From assembly GCA_949130485.1 (NCBI GenBank), contig OX422186.1, positions 8,131,837 through 8,195,836 on the forward strand: 64,000 nucleotides of DNA, given 5' to 3'. The stretch comes from Agelas oroides (taxonomy: Eukaryota; Porifera; Demospongiae; Agelasida; Agelasidae). The notes beneath the pieces were generated by a model. The model was not told the origin of the DNA. It was given only the letters and a program-made list of their open reading frames with translations, and searched no databases. This document shows positions 1-9,978 of the stretch, one piece after another; the stretch's first letter is position 1, and each line of letters opens with the position of its first letter. The translations under genes were made by a program, and so were the position numbers.

Positions 1-65
1 CCCAGGAAAGGATACAACTGTTACTAACTGTGTAACATCATCTTACTACTTTCTTATTATTCCAG

Positions 66-3000
66 ACCAAAGTACAAAATGCTAAGTGGGGTGCGTGACC
101 ACCTCCCTGGTATCCCTGTGATGGCACTCACAGCAACAGCAACGCCAGATGTAAAGGAGGAGATCCTTGCTGTTTTGAGAGATGCTGTTACTGAAACATC
201 CTCGGTCAACAAACCAAACATCATCCTCTCCGTCAAAAAGATTGAACCACCTCCTGAAGGTATGTTTGCCATATAATGGGCCAGCATTAAATTTGGTAAA
301 TCACCAAAAAAGGAGGTTTGATCTGTTTGATCATTACTTTGATCTGCCTAGTACAATTTGTATTTTCTGCTATAGGTACAGTAGTCGAAGAGCAGAATGA
401 GAAGATGTTCACACACCTAGCACAGCAGATCCATCCAATTGTCAGTGACAAGCGTGCTATTGTCTACCTGGATGCTGCCAAGCACGTTCCTCGTTTAACG
501 ATAGCACTGAGACAGCTTGGGCTCAAAAGCTGTGGTTACCATGGCAAAAATATGAGTAGTCACGACAAGCTGAAGGCTCTTGAAAATTGGAAGTCAGGTG
601 ATATTGATGCGATGGTGAGTACATCAGCTTTTGGGATGGGCATCGACCGAGCAGATGTAGATGTAGTGCTCAAGATTGGAGTTCCACAGTCACTAGAGGA
701 TTTGGTGCAAATGTTTGGCAGAGCTGGTAGGGATGGACGAACTGCTCAAGGTGAGTATAATATTCTTGATGCATTAGTCAATTCAAGAGCAAGTGGTGAT
801 GTCTATTTAATAAAAGTAACATCAACACTGAATTTCTGTGCTCACTACTTACTACAGGAATCCTACTGTACAGAGAAGATGATCTTCAGATGGCCAGCTA
901 CTGGTACGATGGTTGTAGGGATCCTACAACATTAACCAAGTTCCAACAGAGCTGGAAGTAAGTTGATGCACAGGTTCAGTCAGAGCTTACAGCCACTGAA
1001 TACTAATACGTAGACTTTGGAATGAGGTCAGTTCCAGTCCAGGAGCGAGGCTAAGGCTAGGCGTGGAGTATATACATGTGCACTCATACCGATATTATGT
1101 GTTCGTACATGTAGGTTTGTTTATGCCCACCTAGTGGGTAAGTGTCGTAGGCAGGTGATCCTAGACTACTTCGGTGAAGAGCCTCAAATGGCTACTGCAA
1201 CTGGAGAGTGTTGTGATGTATGCAGCTCTACCAGCACTACTGATTCTATCACTGGTGACTACCAGAAATACTTCCTGATCATTACCACCACAGTGTGTGA
1301 GATTCCGGACAAAGGAGAAAAGAAGGTCAATGTTTACTACTAAGTCTGAAATTGACTGCATGATATCATTGGTAGGGCATATACCCTATACCATAGGCAA
1401 TGCCAATATCAGTACAGTACAGCAAAAAAAAAACATCAGTATTGCCAATATGTTACCTTTGTGAAAACACCCCCCCCCCCCCCCATGATCCACGCCTCGT
1501 TGGTAGCTACCAGGTAGTTTATAGTGGTACACTTGGTAGCATTGTATACGAAACCTCTTGGGCATGGTTTTACCGACTCTCTGATATGTAGTAATCTATT
1601 CTTGATCTTGGTTATACTAGATTGCAGAATGGATCAGAGGCTCGCAATGTGACAGCACAAAGGAACTGAAGGAGAAATGCTTAGCCAACACATTTGGTAG
1701 TGGAGCCTCCCTTAGGCTTAGTCTCCCCTCTTGGCGAATTCTGATCCGTCAAGCATGGTTGGTTGGCCTTCTCAAAAGAAACATGAAGGTGGGAGTAGGC
1801 ACAGGGAAGAATAGAGCAATGGTGTTCAACACGTTCCAGCTATCCTCAGAAGGGTTTGGCTACATTGACAACCCACACAAAATCTGCCTACCACAGCTAC
1901 CAGAAACCGCAGAGCCTTCAACTCAACAGGCTTCATGTGTTTCAAAGTCAACTAGAGTTTCAAGGGGTTCTCAGGCTCTCCCAGTCATACGCAACCTCCT
2001 ATCAGATCAGACGAAATGGTTTGCAATTGAGAATCCAGATGATTACCAGTACCCAGGTGTATTCCCGTATGAGCTTCCTAAGAGAGTAGCCTACTGTGAG
2101 GACATCACAGCATTGCCATTCTACGACTCCAGCAACAAACACTTCATGTTTGAAGATATTCAGCTGGGTAAGGGAAACACCCGAGCTACAAGGAAGACAA
2201 CAGTCAGCATCAATGGAAAGGCAGAAGAGATCTTCTACAAGATTGCACCATGCAAAGGAGTGAAAGCGTGCTCTGCTAGTGGCTGTTCGTATGTCACATC
2301 TACCCGAGAGAGCAAACAATGCCCCCACCATCAGAAATCCCAGCTTCAGTCTTCGGGAAGCTGCCCAGTCGACTTCTTCTATGTATGGCCAACTGCTTCC
2401 GAAGATAACAGGCGATGGATAGGAGGATTGGTGCGGTCCGATGACATGCTATCGGATAATCTACACAACCACCCTATCAACCCACCTTCCAAAATACCTG
2501 TCAAGGTAGAAGCAGATATCAGGAAGGCGATTCAAGCTAACCCACACCTCAAAACTTCTGAGATCATGATCGGTAAGGCCAGTACCATTTTAGAATTCTG
2601 ATGCATGCTACTATATTACTCCCTGCTAAGTGTGACCCAATCAGCCTTCAAAGTAGTGCGACTGTTTGACTCTAGAGCAGTGTGAATGCTTCATTTATGT
2701 GTATATGCATAAAACTCTTGTAGGGAAAGGGCTGGATTACATGCCGGGAGCTGCTTCTTTGGCAGCCACACACAAGGGAAGGGTAAAGAACGTCAGGCTG
2801 TCTGCTCTTCGTGATGGTGGCCATGCTGACCCACGAGCATGTATCTTAAAGCTAGAGAGTGATGCAAAGAAATATGACAACTCCATGAAAGAGAACATTG
2901 GAGTGAATGGTAATAACTTTGTAGCTACATAGAAGTAATTAAGCTTTGTTCTAAATATAGCACATGTATATACTTGATAGCACCTTGTCTAAATAATCTG

Positions 3001-5079
3001 TTTTCCTTATAGGAAGTCATCTAGAGATGTACCAAGATCTTGGCCATCCCTATGTTCAAGACTATAGCGTTGGCAAAGAATTCACATGGGTTCTTTGTAT
3101 GAGCCCCCTCATGGCTCAAGTTTTGGCAAAGGCAGATTTTGTTGAGATTGATGCTACCTTCAAGGCATCCGTGGAACTAGAAAATCTGATCAACATAGTC
3201 ACATTTGACTATTACACCATGCAATGTGAGTTTATTGTTTGATTTTGTTCATGCAGCTATTTATCACTTTGATTTCCTTTTATAACCAGGGATGATTGTA
3301 GCTCGCATTAGACTTAACCGGCTGGATGCTGCTGCATATGCAACTTGTCTAAAGGCTGTCTTCCAGAAAGTCAAAGAGCTCAATCCCAGTTTCACAGTGG
3401 GCGAAACACTCCTCGGTATCCTAGCTGACTGGTCTGACACACAACTCAAGGGACTGGAGGATGCACTTGGGAAAGAGGTTGTGGCAAAAGTCATGAAAGG
3501 CTGTCAGGTTTGTACAACTGAAAAACATAGAAAGCAACAGTCATAGTATTACCATTCTCTAACATTAAACAGGTTCACTTCATGCGATCAGTGAAGAGGG
3601 TGGCGGACCGACTGAAGGAGTGCTCTGCTGAGTCAAGGCGCATTTTTACCATCCTTGGTTATGCAATACTTGACGCAACAACCCAAGATGAGATTGAGAC
3701 CATCTTCAAGGTGATGTGTGGGGAAGCTCCAATAGATGAAGCTGCAGAGTTTCTGTCTAACTCCGACCAGGCCAGCGAGTACATGATCAAGCACAAGCCA
3801 GGGCACTGGGCTAGTTGCAAGAAGTGGAGTGAATGGTGGAGGCGACCTCGGCACTTACGTATGTACCTAATGCCAAAACTAGAGCAAAATAGCTAGCTTT
3901 GTTCATGTGTGTATATGTTGAGTCCATATCACTACCCAAGCTGACCAGGACCTTCACTGTCATTTTTAGGAATGCTGTCTGCAGCCTTCTCAGAGATGGA
4001 GAGTAGTGTGTTCCACTGGCTGCCAAACTCAACAAATGCAGTGGAGTCATACAACCGACTCTGCAAAGGGCCAACTCCAGATGTACTGAGTGTCGCTATG
4101 ATGACGACATACAGGTTGGACATGGCGGCTGCGCTACAGCATCTTGCAGTCACTAGCGGCATGTCCGTTACCTATGAAAGGCAGACACCTGAGGCAAGAA
4201 GCAGTAGAGCCAGTGCACAGAGTCGAGCCCGTGCTAAGCGAAGACTGAGAGACCTTGATGATGCACAAGGCCCACCAGACAAGAGAAAAGATTTTGGTAT
4301 GTGTAATACAGTTTGTACCTAGGGGCTGCTTGGTTAAGGTGAAACCTTACTTTATGACTTTAGAGTTGGGTATGGGTGCCCTTGGTTCCTGTTTCAGTCT
4401 ATTTCTGTGCGCATGTTTCACTTTTTCTACAGGGTTTCCAGCTACACCATCCAGAAAGAGGAGAAAGACACAGCCAACCCTACATGTCTCAGTGGAGGTT
4501 AAAGGCCCTGAAATTGAAATCCTCAGGTCTGGAAAGATGCTGACAGACAGACATGTGAACTCAGCCTCAGCAATAATCAAGAAAGATTTTCCAGATATAA
4601 AGGGTTTGCAAAGCACCCTGAATGCTCAGCGACAGAAGGGATTCAAGCCAGCTGAAGAAGGAAGCATCCAAGTGCTTCACTGTGGTGATGACTATCAGCA
4701 CTGGGTTACGACATGCTTCATGGAAGGTCAAGTACTGCTTTACGATAGCTTAGGGCAAGCGAAAGCCACTTTAACTCCTGGACTCAAAAAGCAGGTAATT
4801 GAACTATATGGAACGACAGCTGGTGAAGGAGGAGTTCTAAACATAGCAGTGCCCCAGGTACAGAAGCAATCTGGAAAGACTGACTGCGGATGTTTTGCAA
4901 TTGCTTGGGCTGTGCATCTTGCTTACGGTGACAAGCCTGAAACTATAATACTGGACCAGACAAAGCTTCGTTCTCATCTGGAGGCATGTCTGCTCAAGCA
5001 GCAGTTTACACCCTTTCCGCACACTATCAAAAAGACACAACGTACACGATCACAAACACTTTCTATTAACTTGGACTAG
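66..5079 (+). CDS. RecQ helicase - MULE transposase - Ulp1 protease fusion gene (5' end outside window)
   Basis: Visible exons: 66-259, 376-750, 858-957, 1115 to about 1240-1340, 1628-2572, 2724-2909, 3013-3225, 3290-3507, 3573-3858, 3970-4296, 4433-5079. All but the fourth-to-fifth junction have GT-AG sites and matching phase. Part 1 is RecQ: motif III (ALTATAT), motif V (STSAFGMGIDRADV), motif VI (QMFGRAGRDG), a Cys-rich zinc-binding segment (CRRQVILDYFGE, CCDVC) and a winged-helix-like segment (LIRQAWLVGLL). Motifs 0-II must lie upstream. Without a break in exon 1628-2572 it runs into a Cys/His zinc-binding segment and HNHP typical of MULE proteins, then a transposase core: EIDATFK, ADWSDTQLKG, GCQVHF, NAVESYN (candidate D, D, C/H and E). 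The last exon is a C48 protease: HWV, YDSLG, PQVQKQSG and TDCGCF supply His, Asp, Gln and Cys. Family knowledge: some plant MULEs carry Ulp1 domains; a RecQ partner is not familiar to me. It is probably a transposon or a gene derived from one. Confidence 0.8.
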
Positions 5080-5204
5080 TTTCACCTTGCATTTTTGTAT
5101 TTACAATTATTGTTTTCTATTCTGCACTGTTCTATAATCATCAAAGAAGGAAGTTACTATGTGAAGGAAACAAGCTCAAACAAGTCAATGCTCTCATTTT
5201 CTTT

Positions 5205-5720
5205 GGAAACAGTGTACCCCCCCCACTCTTTCTCCCCACCTTACAGATGGGGAAAAACAGTGTACCCCCACATTCTTTTTCCCCACCTTACAGATGGGGA
5301 AAAACAGTGTACCCCCCACTCTTTTCCCCCACCTTACAGATGGGGAAAAACAATGTACCCCCCCACTCTTTTTCCCCACCTTACAGATGGGGAAAAACAA
5401 TGTACCCCCCCACTCTTTTTCCCCACCTTACAGATGGGGAAAAACAGTGTACCCCCACACTCTTTTTCCCCACCTTACAGATGGGGAAAAACAATGTACC
5501 CCCCCACTCTTTTTCCCCACCTTACAGATGGGGAAAAACAATGTACCCCCCACTCTTTTTCCCCACCTTACAGATGGAGAGAAAGAGTGAACTACACTCT
5601 TTTTCCCCTTCAATACGGTGGAAATTTGAAAATGTACCCCACACTCTTTTTTCCCATTGTAATAAGATGGGGAAATAGAGTGTACCCCCTACACTCTTTT
5701 TCCCCATCATAGAGGGAGAA
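5205..5720. repeat. Minisatellite, unit about 45-48 bp, roughly 8 clean and 3 decayed copies
   Basis: Each unit has a GTACCCCC run, a CTTTTTCCCCACC tract, TTACAG and ATGGGGAAAAACA. Within a unit TTTTTCCCCA and TGGGGAAAAA form a 10-bp inverted repeat. The array starts about 125 bp after the stop codon of the helicase-transposase gene. Long open frames across it in several frames are repeat artefacts. Confidence 0.9.
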
Positions 5721-5779
5721 AAAGTTCAAAGAGTGAGAAATTTTACGGAACCTTACCTGGGATGATGAAATCCCCAAGG

Positions 5780-5973
5780 CTAATTTTAAGGGGTTTCCCG
5801 AGACTGACGACTTAACGTCACCTTCGAAGGACATGATGGAAAACCTACTCAATTTTTGAGGTAGGGGTGAGTGAACCCGGAAGAGAAATAAATCTCCGTT
5901 GCAAGTGGGACGGGAACCTTGGCCGGTTCGATCCGCAGTCCAGTGCTTTAACCAATAGGCCACCAGCAACCCC
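5780..5973 (-). repeat. tRNA-derived SINE-like sequence
   Basis: Read on the minus strand there is an A-box-like TGGCCTATTGGTTAAAGC followed by a B-box-like GGTTCCCGTCC, spaced as in a tRNA-derived pol III promoter. It does not fold as an intact tRNA. The body extends towards lower coordinates; its 3' end is unclear. Confidence 0.5.
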
Positions 5974-6051
5974 CTCATTCTCATAGTCTCACAAATAATG
6001 ATGTCATTGGCTGAAAGGTCAACTGTGGTTTGTGCAGCATGCATGTCTTAC

Positions 6052-9000
6052 TCCGTGTCCAAAGAGCTGCATGATGGGAGCTTGTAGTGATGATGTCCGA
6101 GGTGGACCCTGTGTAGGTGTGCGTCAGAAAGATGGGTGGAGAAGAAGGGGAGGAGGAGGAAAAGGAAGGAGGAGAGGAAGTGGGAGGAGGGAGAGGAGAG
6201 AAGGGGGAGGAGGGAAGAGAAGAAGGAGAAGGGGAAGGAAGAGAGGGGTGGGAATGGAGGAGAGAGGGGAGGAGGGGGAGGAGGAGGGAGGAAGGCAAAA
6301 GAAGTGTGTGCACATGATTGTACATGTATGGAATTGTGTATAATCTTAAACACTGAAAGTGTGAAAGAGTTTGTTGTACAAAGATGTCAATCATGTGAGT
6401 GCGAAGCAGAGTGGTACTAGTTTGTTGGGGGAGTCTGGGGGGGCTCCCCGAGAAAATTTTGGGCTTTTAGGTGGTTTGCCATTGCAGTCTGTCTCGCATT
6501 TCACATGGCATTGTTGAGGTCATTCCTCCCATATGCACACGAGAAGTGCTGACATTGAGCACATTAGAATCATAATGCGATGCTTTACCCTACTAGGCCT
6601 TTTCTTAGCTTTATACCGCATTACATCACTTTCTAAATACTTCATTGGATGAACAGCATGCTACACATGTCCATATGCAAGCCTTTGTAGGCAACTGGTA
6701 GCATAAAAGAACCAAACAGAATCATACCACAATCATTGTTACTACTAAGTGTATGTATGAGGAGTGAGGGCAAGCCTGGGTGAGGGGATACACTTGTCCT
6801 ACATACTGTAAAAAAAGTGTAGTCACAGCATTTGCAACCAGGATCAAGAACCTTAATTGGCCCTTGATTGCTTGAATTACAGTGGTTCAAAGGGGAAAAT
6901 GATAGCCGTGCCCTTTACACCCAATAGCGCCAGCCAGTATGCACCTGGAATGTTTACAACTATTAGGCCTGAGAGTGCCTCCTGTATGCTCTCAAGATAG
7001 CTTCCAACTACTTACTGCCACAGCTGCACGTTTTCATGTTTGTCTTACATGTGACATGAAGTCAACTGAAGTATAAATGGCTGTGACGAGACTTTCCCCA
7101 GAAATCGTATTCAAATTTTACCTGCCGACTGTGTTAAACCTCAGTATTGCCACAGAACAGCTTATATCACACACGCTACTAGTTCTAAGAAGCTAATCAT
7201 CTTTGTCCTAATCACAAACATTTCTACAGGAGTGACTACCTTTTGTGGTTGTTGTACATTTGCGTACATCCTCCAATGGAGGCTGTCAATGGCACGTGCA
7301 GGCAGATTGCACATTACTGTGTTGATTGCTTGAAAGATAAATGGTCAGCGTACACGTGTAGATAGTTGCTCTGTTGATACCTTGCAGGGTAAGGAGTGGT
7401 ACCAACGTGGTGGAGAAAATCAGAGCACCGTGCAATTCTTCAATCTCCCACCCGCGGGTTAAAAATATATTTGCATGGGCTCTAGTTACTTCTGGTTCCA
7501 TTGGCGAAACGACTGAATATATGAAACAGAATCTACAACTTCCTGTCAGTATAAAGAAAATAATACCCACCTGTTACCACAGAAACAAGGGCGAAGTGGA
7601 GAATATGGGGTCATATACTCCTATTATGTAAAAATTGTGCAATTGTAGTTACGCTAGGAAAGGCCTGTGTATGCACGAACGTGACCCATGGATGCCCGCC
7701 AAGGCAAGTTTGATGTATGTACACCTTGAAAAAAAGCCAGTATATGCACGAATGAGGTCCGTGGTCTTCCTCACTGGTCTCTCTAAGGTATGTACACGCT
7801 AGGAAAGGCCTGTTGCATGATGTACAGAACAGTTTACACAAAATTGAGTTGTAGTTTACTGTCTCAATAGGGTGTCATTATTCTACGGAACGTACCGGAA
7901 TGGAACAGTTCCGTCACATTATTTTACGGAACGGAACAGGTTCTAATATGTGTGCTACCGCACACACGACAGCCAAGTGTCGCATTGCGTGTTGAAATGC
8001 ACTAGTTACCGGCCGTGATACTGTTTGAACAGTAAGCAAAGGTTTTTTAAAGTGCCGCGTTGACAAACCATACAGACATTTTTATGCCTCGAGCATTTTG
8101 TATGTGACGGTTAGTACAGTCGCTGCCACTCTGTCAAGAGCCCTGGTTTTCCACGCCTGCATCTGCCGAAAAAACAAGAGACAAGTAGCATGCTACTACC
8201 GAGAACATGTACTTACCTACGTATAACCCGTTATCACTCCGTTCCGTAAAATAATGTGACGGAACTGTTCTGTTCCGTTCCAGTCTGTTCCGTAGAATAA
8301 TGACTGCCTCTCAATGTGGTATAACTTGGATATACTACCTACATGTATACTCAGAGTATAAACACCATATGCACCTGTTTATACTCTGAGTATACATGTA
8401 GGTGGTTACCGTATAGCGGGAAACTTTCGAGGGAGAAAACTTTCGCGAATTGGCGAAAAATAAGATTTTCGCGGAGAAAACTTTGGCAGATTGCTCGCTG
8501 CTGTTGCCGCCAAAAGATGCCACGCCCCCCAATTTCGCGGAGAAAACTTTCGCGAATAGCTACAAAACCTCGAAATTCGCAAAAGTTTTCTCTCTCGAAA
8601 GTTTCCCGCTATACGGTATACCGCATTGAGACAGAACAGTTGACACAAAATCATTTACCTCGGCTGCTCCTCAGGTAAACCATCTAGCGGAGTATATCTG
8701 TTTATAGGTAATACTAGTCTCATACCCAGACCCTCTGGGTTCGAGACTAATCCAATACATGCCACTGCCTGAACAAAGGTATGACAAAGCTCTGCAGTCT
8801 ATGGTTTGTCTGTCCATAGACGAGCAACCTCAAGGCCTCTGCAAGACAGACCATAGATACTAGAGAAGCCGTGTCCTACCACTCTAGTATCTACCAGGTA
8901 GGTAGGTACCAGGCTAACCTTGAACCCAGGCTTTCCAGATTTTGTCTCGCAGATTTGAAGGTGCAAAGCTGCAAGATAAAATCCGAACAGAAAGCCTGGA

Positions 9001-9866
9001 TTTGAGGCTAGCACCAGGCATCCTTCTCTGTCTAAAACAGGAGGAGCAAACCTTGTTTCAGGAACTTCCCACAAACAGTGCGGGGTTCTTGTCTTCTAGG
9101 CCAGAGCCGTCTGTCACAGGGTCTCCTTTATGTCCCCCCCTTGAAAACTTCACTGTATGAAACCAAGAGCGCATAAGAATGGCTGGCTAGAGTAAGAGTG
9201 TGTAACTCCGTAAATTTGAAACTGGTCAGAATTATTGAACCGTACTAAAAATAGTAACACGTACTGCGCAGCTACGTGTAGACATAAGCCGTTGTTGCTA
9301 AGCACGTACTGGGTGTTCTATTTTTAGTAACAGTTCAATAATTTCGACCGGACTACGGGCTTCTATTGGAGTTACATGTACACGCTCTTACTCTAGCCGC
9401 CTGCTTTTATGCGCTCTTGATGAAACCCATCAGAAAAACACACATCCTTTGTTTGTGTGTGAGTCTGACTCACGAGACCACACTGGCAACATTAGTGTAA
9501 AAATAGTACCCAAAGGTGCTATAAATTTCTTCACGCTTCCAGTTTAGCTATATTGTTGAGTGAGGGGAGGGGTAGCTTTGCTCTATTAAATGCCCAGCTA
9601 ATGAGAAACGAATTCATCCTTACATACTTCGAGAAGTTTGGTACTAGAACAGAAATACTAGCATTCTGTCAGGTCTAGCAAAACTCGTATCTGGTTCTAG
9701 TAACTTGTGTGCCTGTGGCTCCTAAAGTTGATACACTCACACTCTGCATAAGCTGTTTTCCCCTGACATCGTTGCTGGCCGCCACCAGGTCCTGTCTGGG
9801 TCGCTTCACGTGCATGAGTGCCCCACTCTCGCCACCAGGACGCTTCTGACCACCACCAAACGACAT
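6052..9866 (-). CDS. SNRNP40: U5 snRNP 40 kDa protein, exons 1-2 only (rest outside window)
   Basis: Exon 1 is 9866-9741 (42 codons: MSFGGGQKRPGG..., VKRPRQDLV, ending QLMQS before GTGAGT). Exon 2 is 6108-6052 (19 codons: GPPRTSSLQAPIM..., ending GHG before GTAAGA). Both junctions are phase 0. SNRNP40 (WDR57) begins with a basic VKRPRHELL-type stretch and then PPR..SSLQAPIMLLSGHEGE at the start of the first WD40 repeat, so order and spacing fit. The protein is a WD40 propeller of the U5 snRNP and spliceosome core. Intron 1 is 3.6 kb and filled with foldback elements. No WD40 exon was found between 6051 and position 1, so exons 3 onward must lie beyond the window, or the gene is broken. The start codon is 112 bp from the divergent F-box gene. 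Confidence 0.72.
6125..6300. repeat. GGAGGA-rich polypurine tract in SNRNP40 intron 1
   Basis: Nearly pure purine on the plus strand (GGAG/GAAG words) for about 175 bp. On the minus strand it is a long pyrimidine tract just upstream of the exon 2 acceptor at 6109. Open frames here are low-complexity artefacts. Confidence 0.8.
6424..6535. repeat. Fragment of G-rich hAT-like repeat
   Basis: The GGGGGAGTCTGGGGGG / CTCCCC / AAAATTTT motif resembles the inside of the elements at 40809, 51661, 53623 and 55175, but no terminal repeats are visible. From 6540 to 7873 I see no exon and no clear repeat beyond weak A/T-rich sequence. Confidence 0.35.
7874..8304. mobile_element. Foldback MITE with long TIRs (GTTCCGTAGAATAATGA ends)
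   Basis: TIRs of about 65 bp: the left arm starts TCATTATTCTACGGAAC and the right arm ends GTTCCGTAGAATAATGA. Each arm repeats the word TACGGAAC internally. About 431 bp, no coding sequence. Lies in SNRNP40 intron 1. Superfamily not assigned. Confidence 0.8.
8337..8403. repeat. Near-perfect 67-bp hairpin
   Basis: Arms of 28 bp (ACCTACATGTATACTCAGAG and its complement) around an 11-nt loop. The arm itself contains the palindrome TATACTCAGAGTATA. It ends four bases before the next MITE. Confidence 0.75.
8409..8616. mobile_element. TA-flanked MITE, CCGTATAGCGGGAAA ends
   Basis: TIR CCGTATAGCGGGAAACTTTC on the left, its complement on the right, with TA on both sides. The inside is rich in TTTCGCG words. 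Same end type as 62733-63090; related ends at 28308, 54510 and 61742. Confidence 0.8.
8715..8749. mobile_element. Minimal hairpin of the TAGTCTC/CCCAG MITE family
   Basis: TAGTCTCATACCCAGACC against GGGTTCGAGACTA, 35 bp with almost no loop. The flanks match only partly. Confidence 0.5.
8915..9010. mobile_element. MULE-like MITE, 96 bp
   Basis: Imperfect inverted arms (AACCCAGGCTTTC against GAAAGCCTGG). Flanks GTACCAGGC and GCACCAGGC match at 8 of 9 positions, consistent with a 9-bp target duplication. Confidence 0.55.
9164..9419. mobile_element. Foldback MITE with CAAGAGCGCATAA ends and 7-8 bp target duplication
   Basis: TIRs CAAGAGCGCATAAGAATGGC and complement, plus inner matching blocks (GAGTAAGAGTG, TATTGAAC, CTAAAAATAG). 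Flanked by ATGAAAC(C) on both sides. No coding sequence. 256 bp. Confidence 0.8.
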
Positions 9867-9978
9867 AGCTCTGTTTCCTCGGCTTGTACAAATTTCGTGT
9901 CAAAGGGGTTAACTTAATTAACATTACTAAAGCCGGCCGGCCAGGTGTACAGTATAGTAGGCGTGGTCATACTGAACC
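9867..9978. promoter_or_regulatory. Divergent promoter spacer SNRNP40 / F-box gene
   Basis: The 112 bp between two opposite start codons must hold both 5' UTRs and promoters, so sharing is inferred. It contains the GC palindrome GCCGGCCGGC and no clear TATA box. Confidence 0.45.

Noticed and set aside
5095-5712. 205-codon ORF with HSFSPPYRWGKT repeats
   Set aside because: Translation of the 45-48 bp minisatellite; several frames open on both strands.
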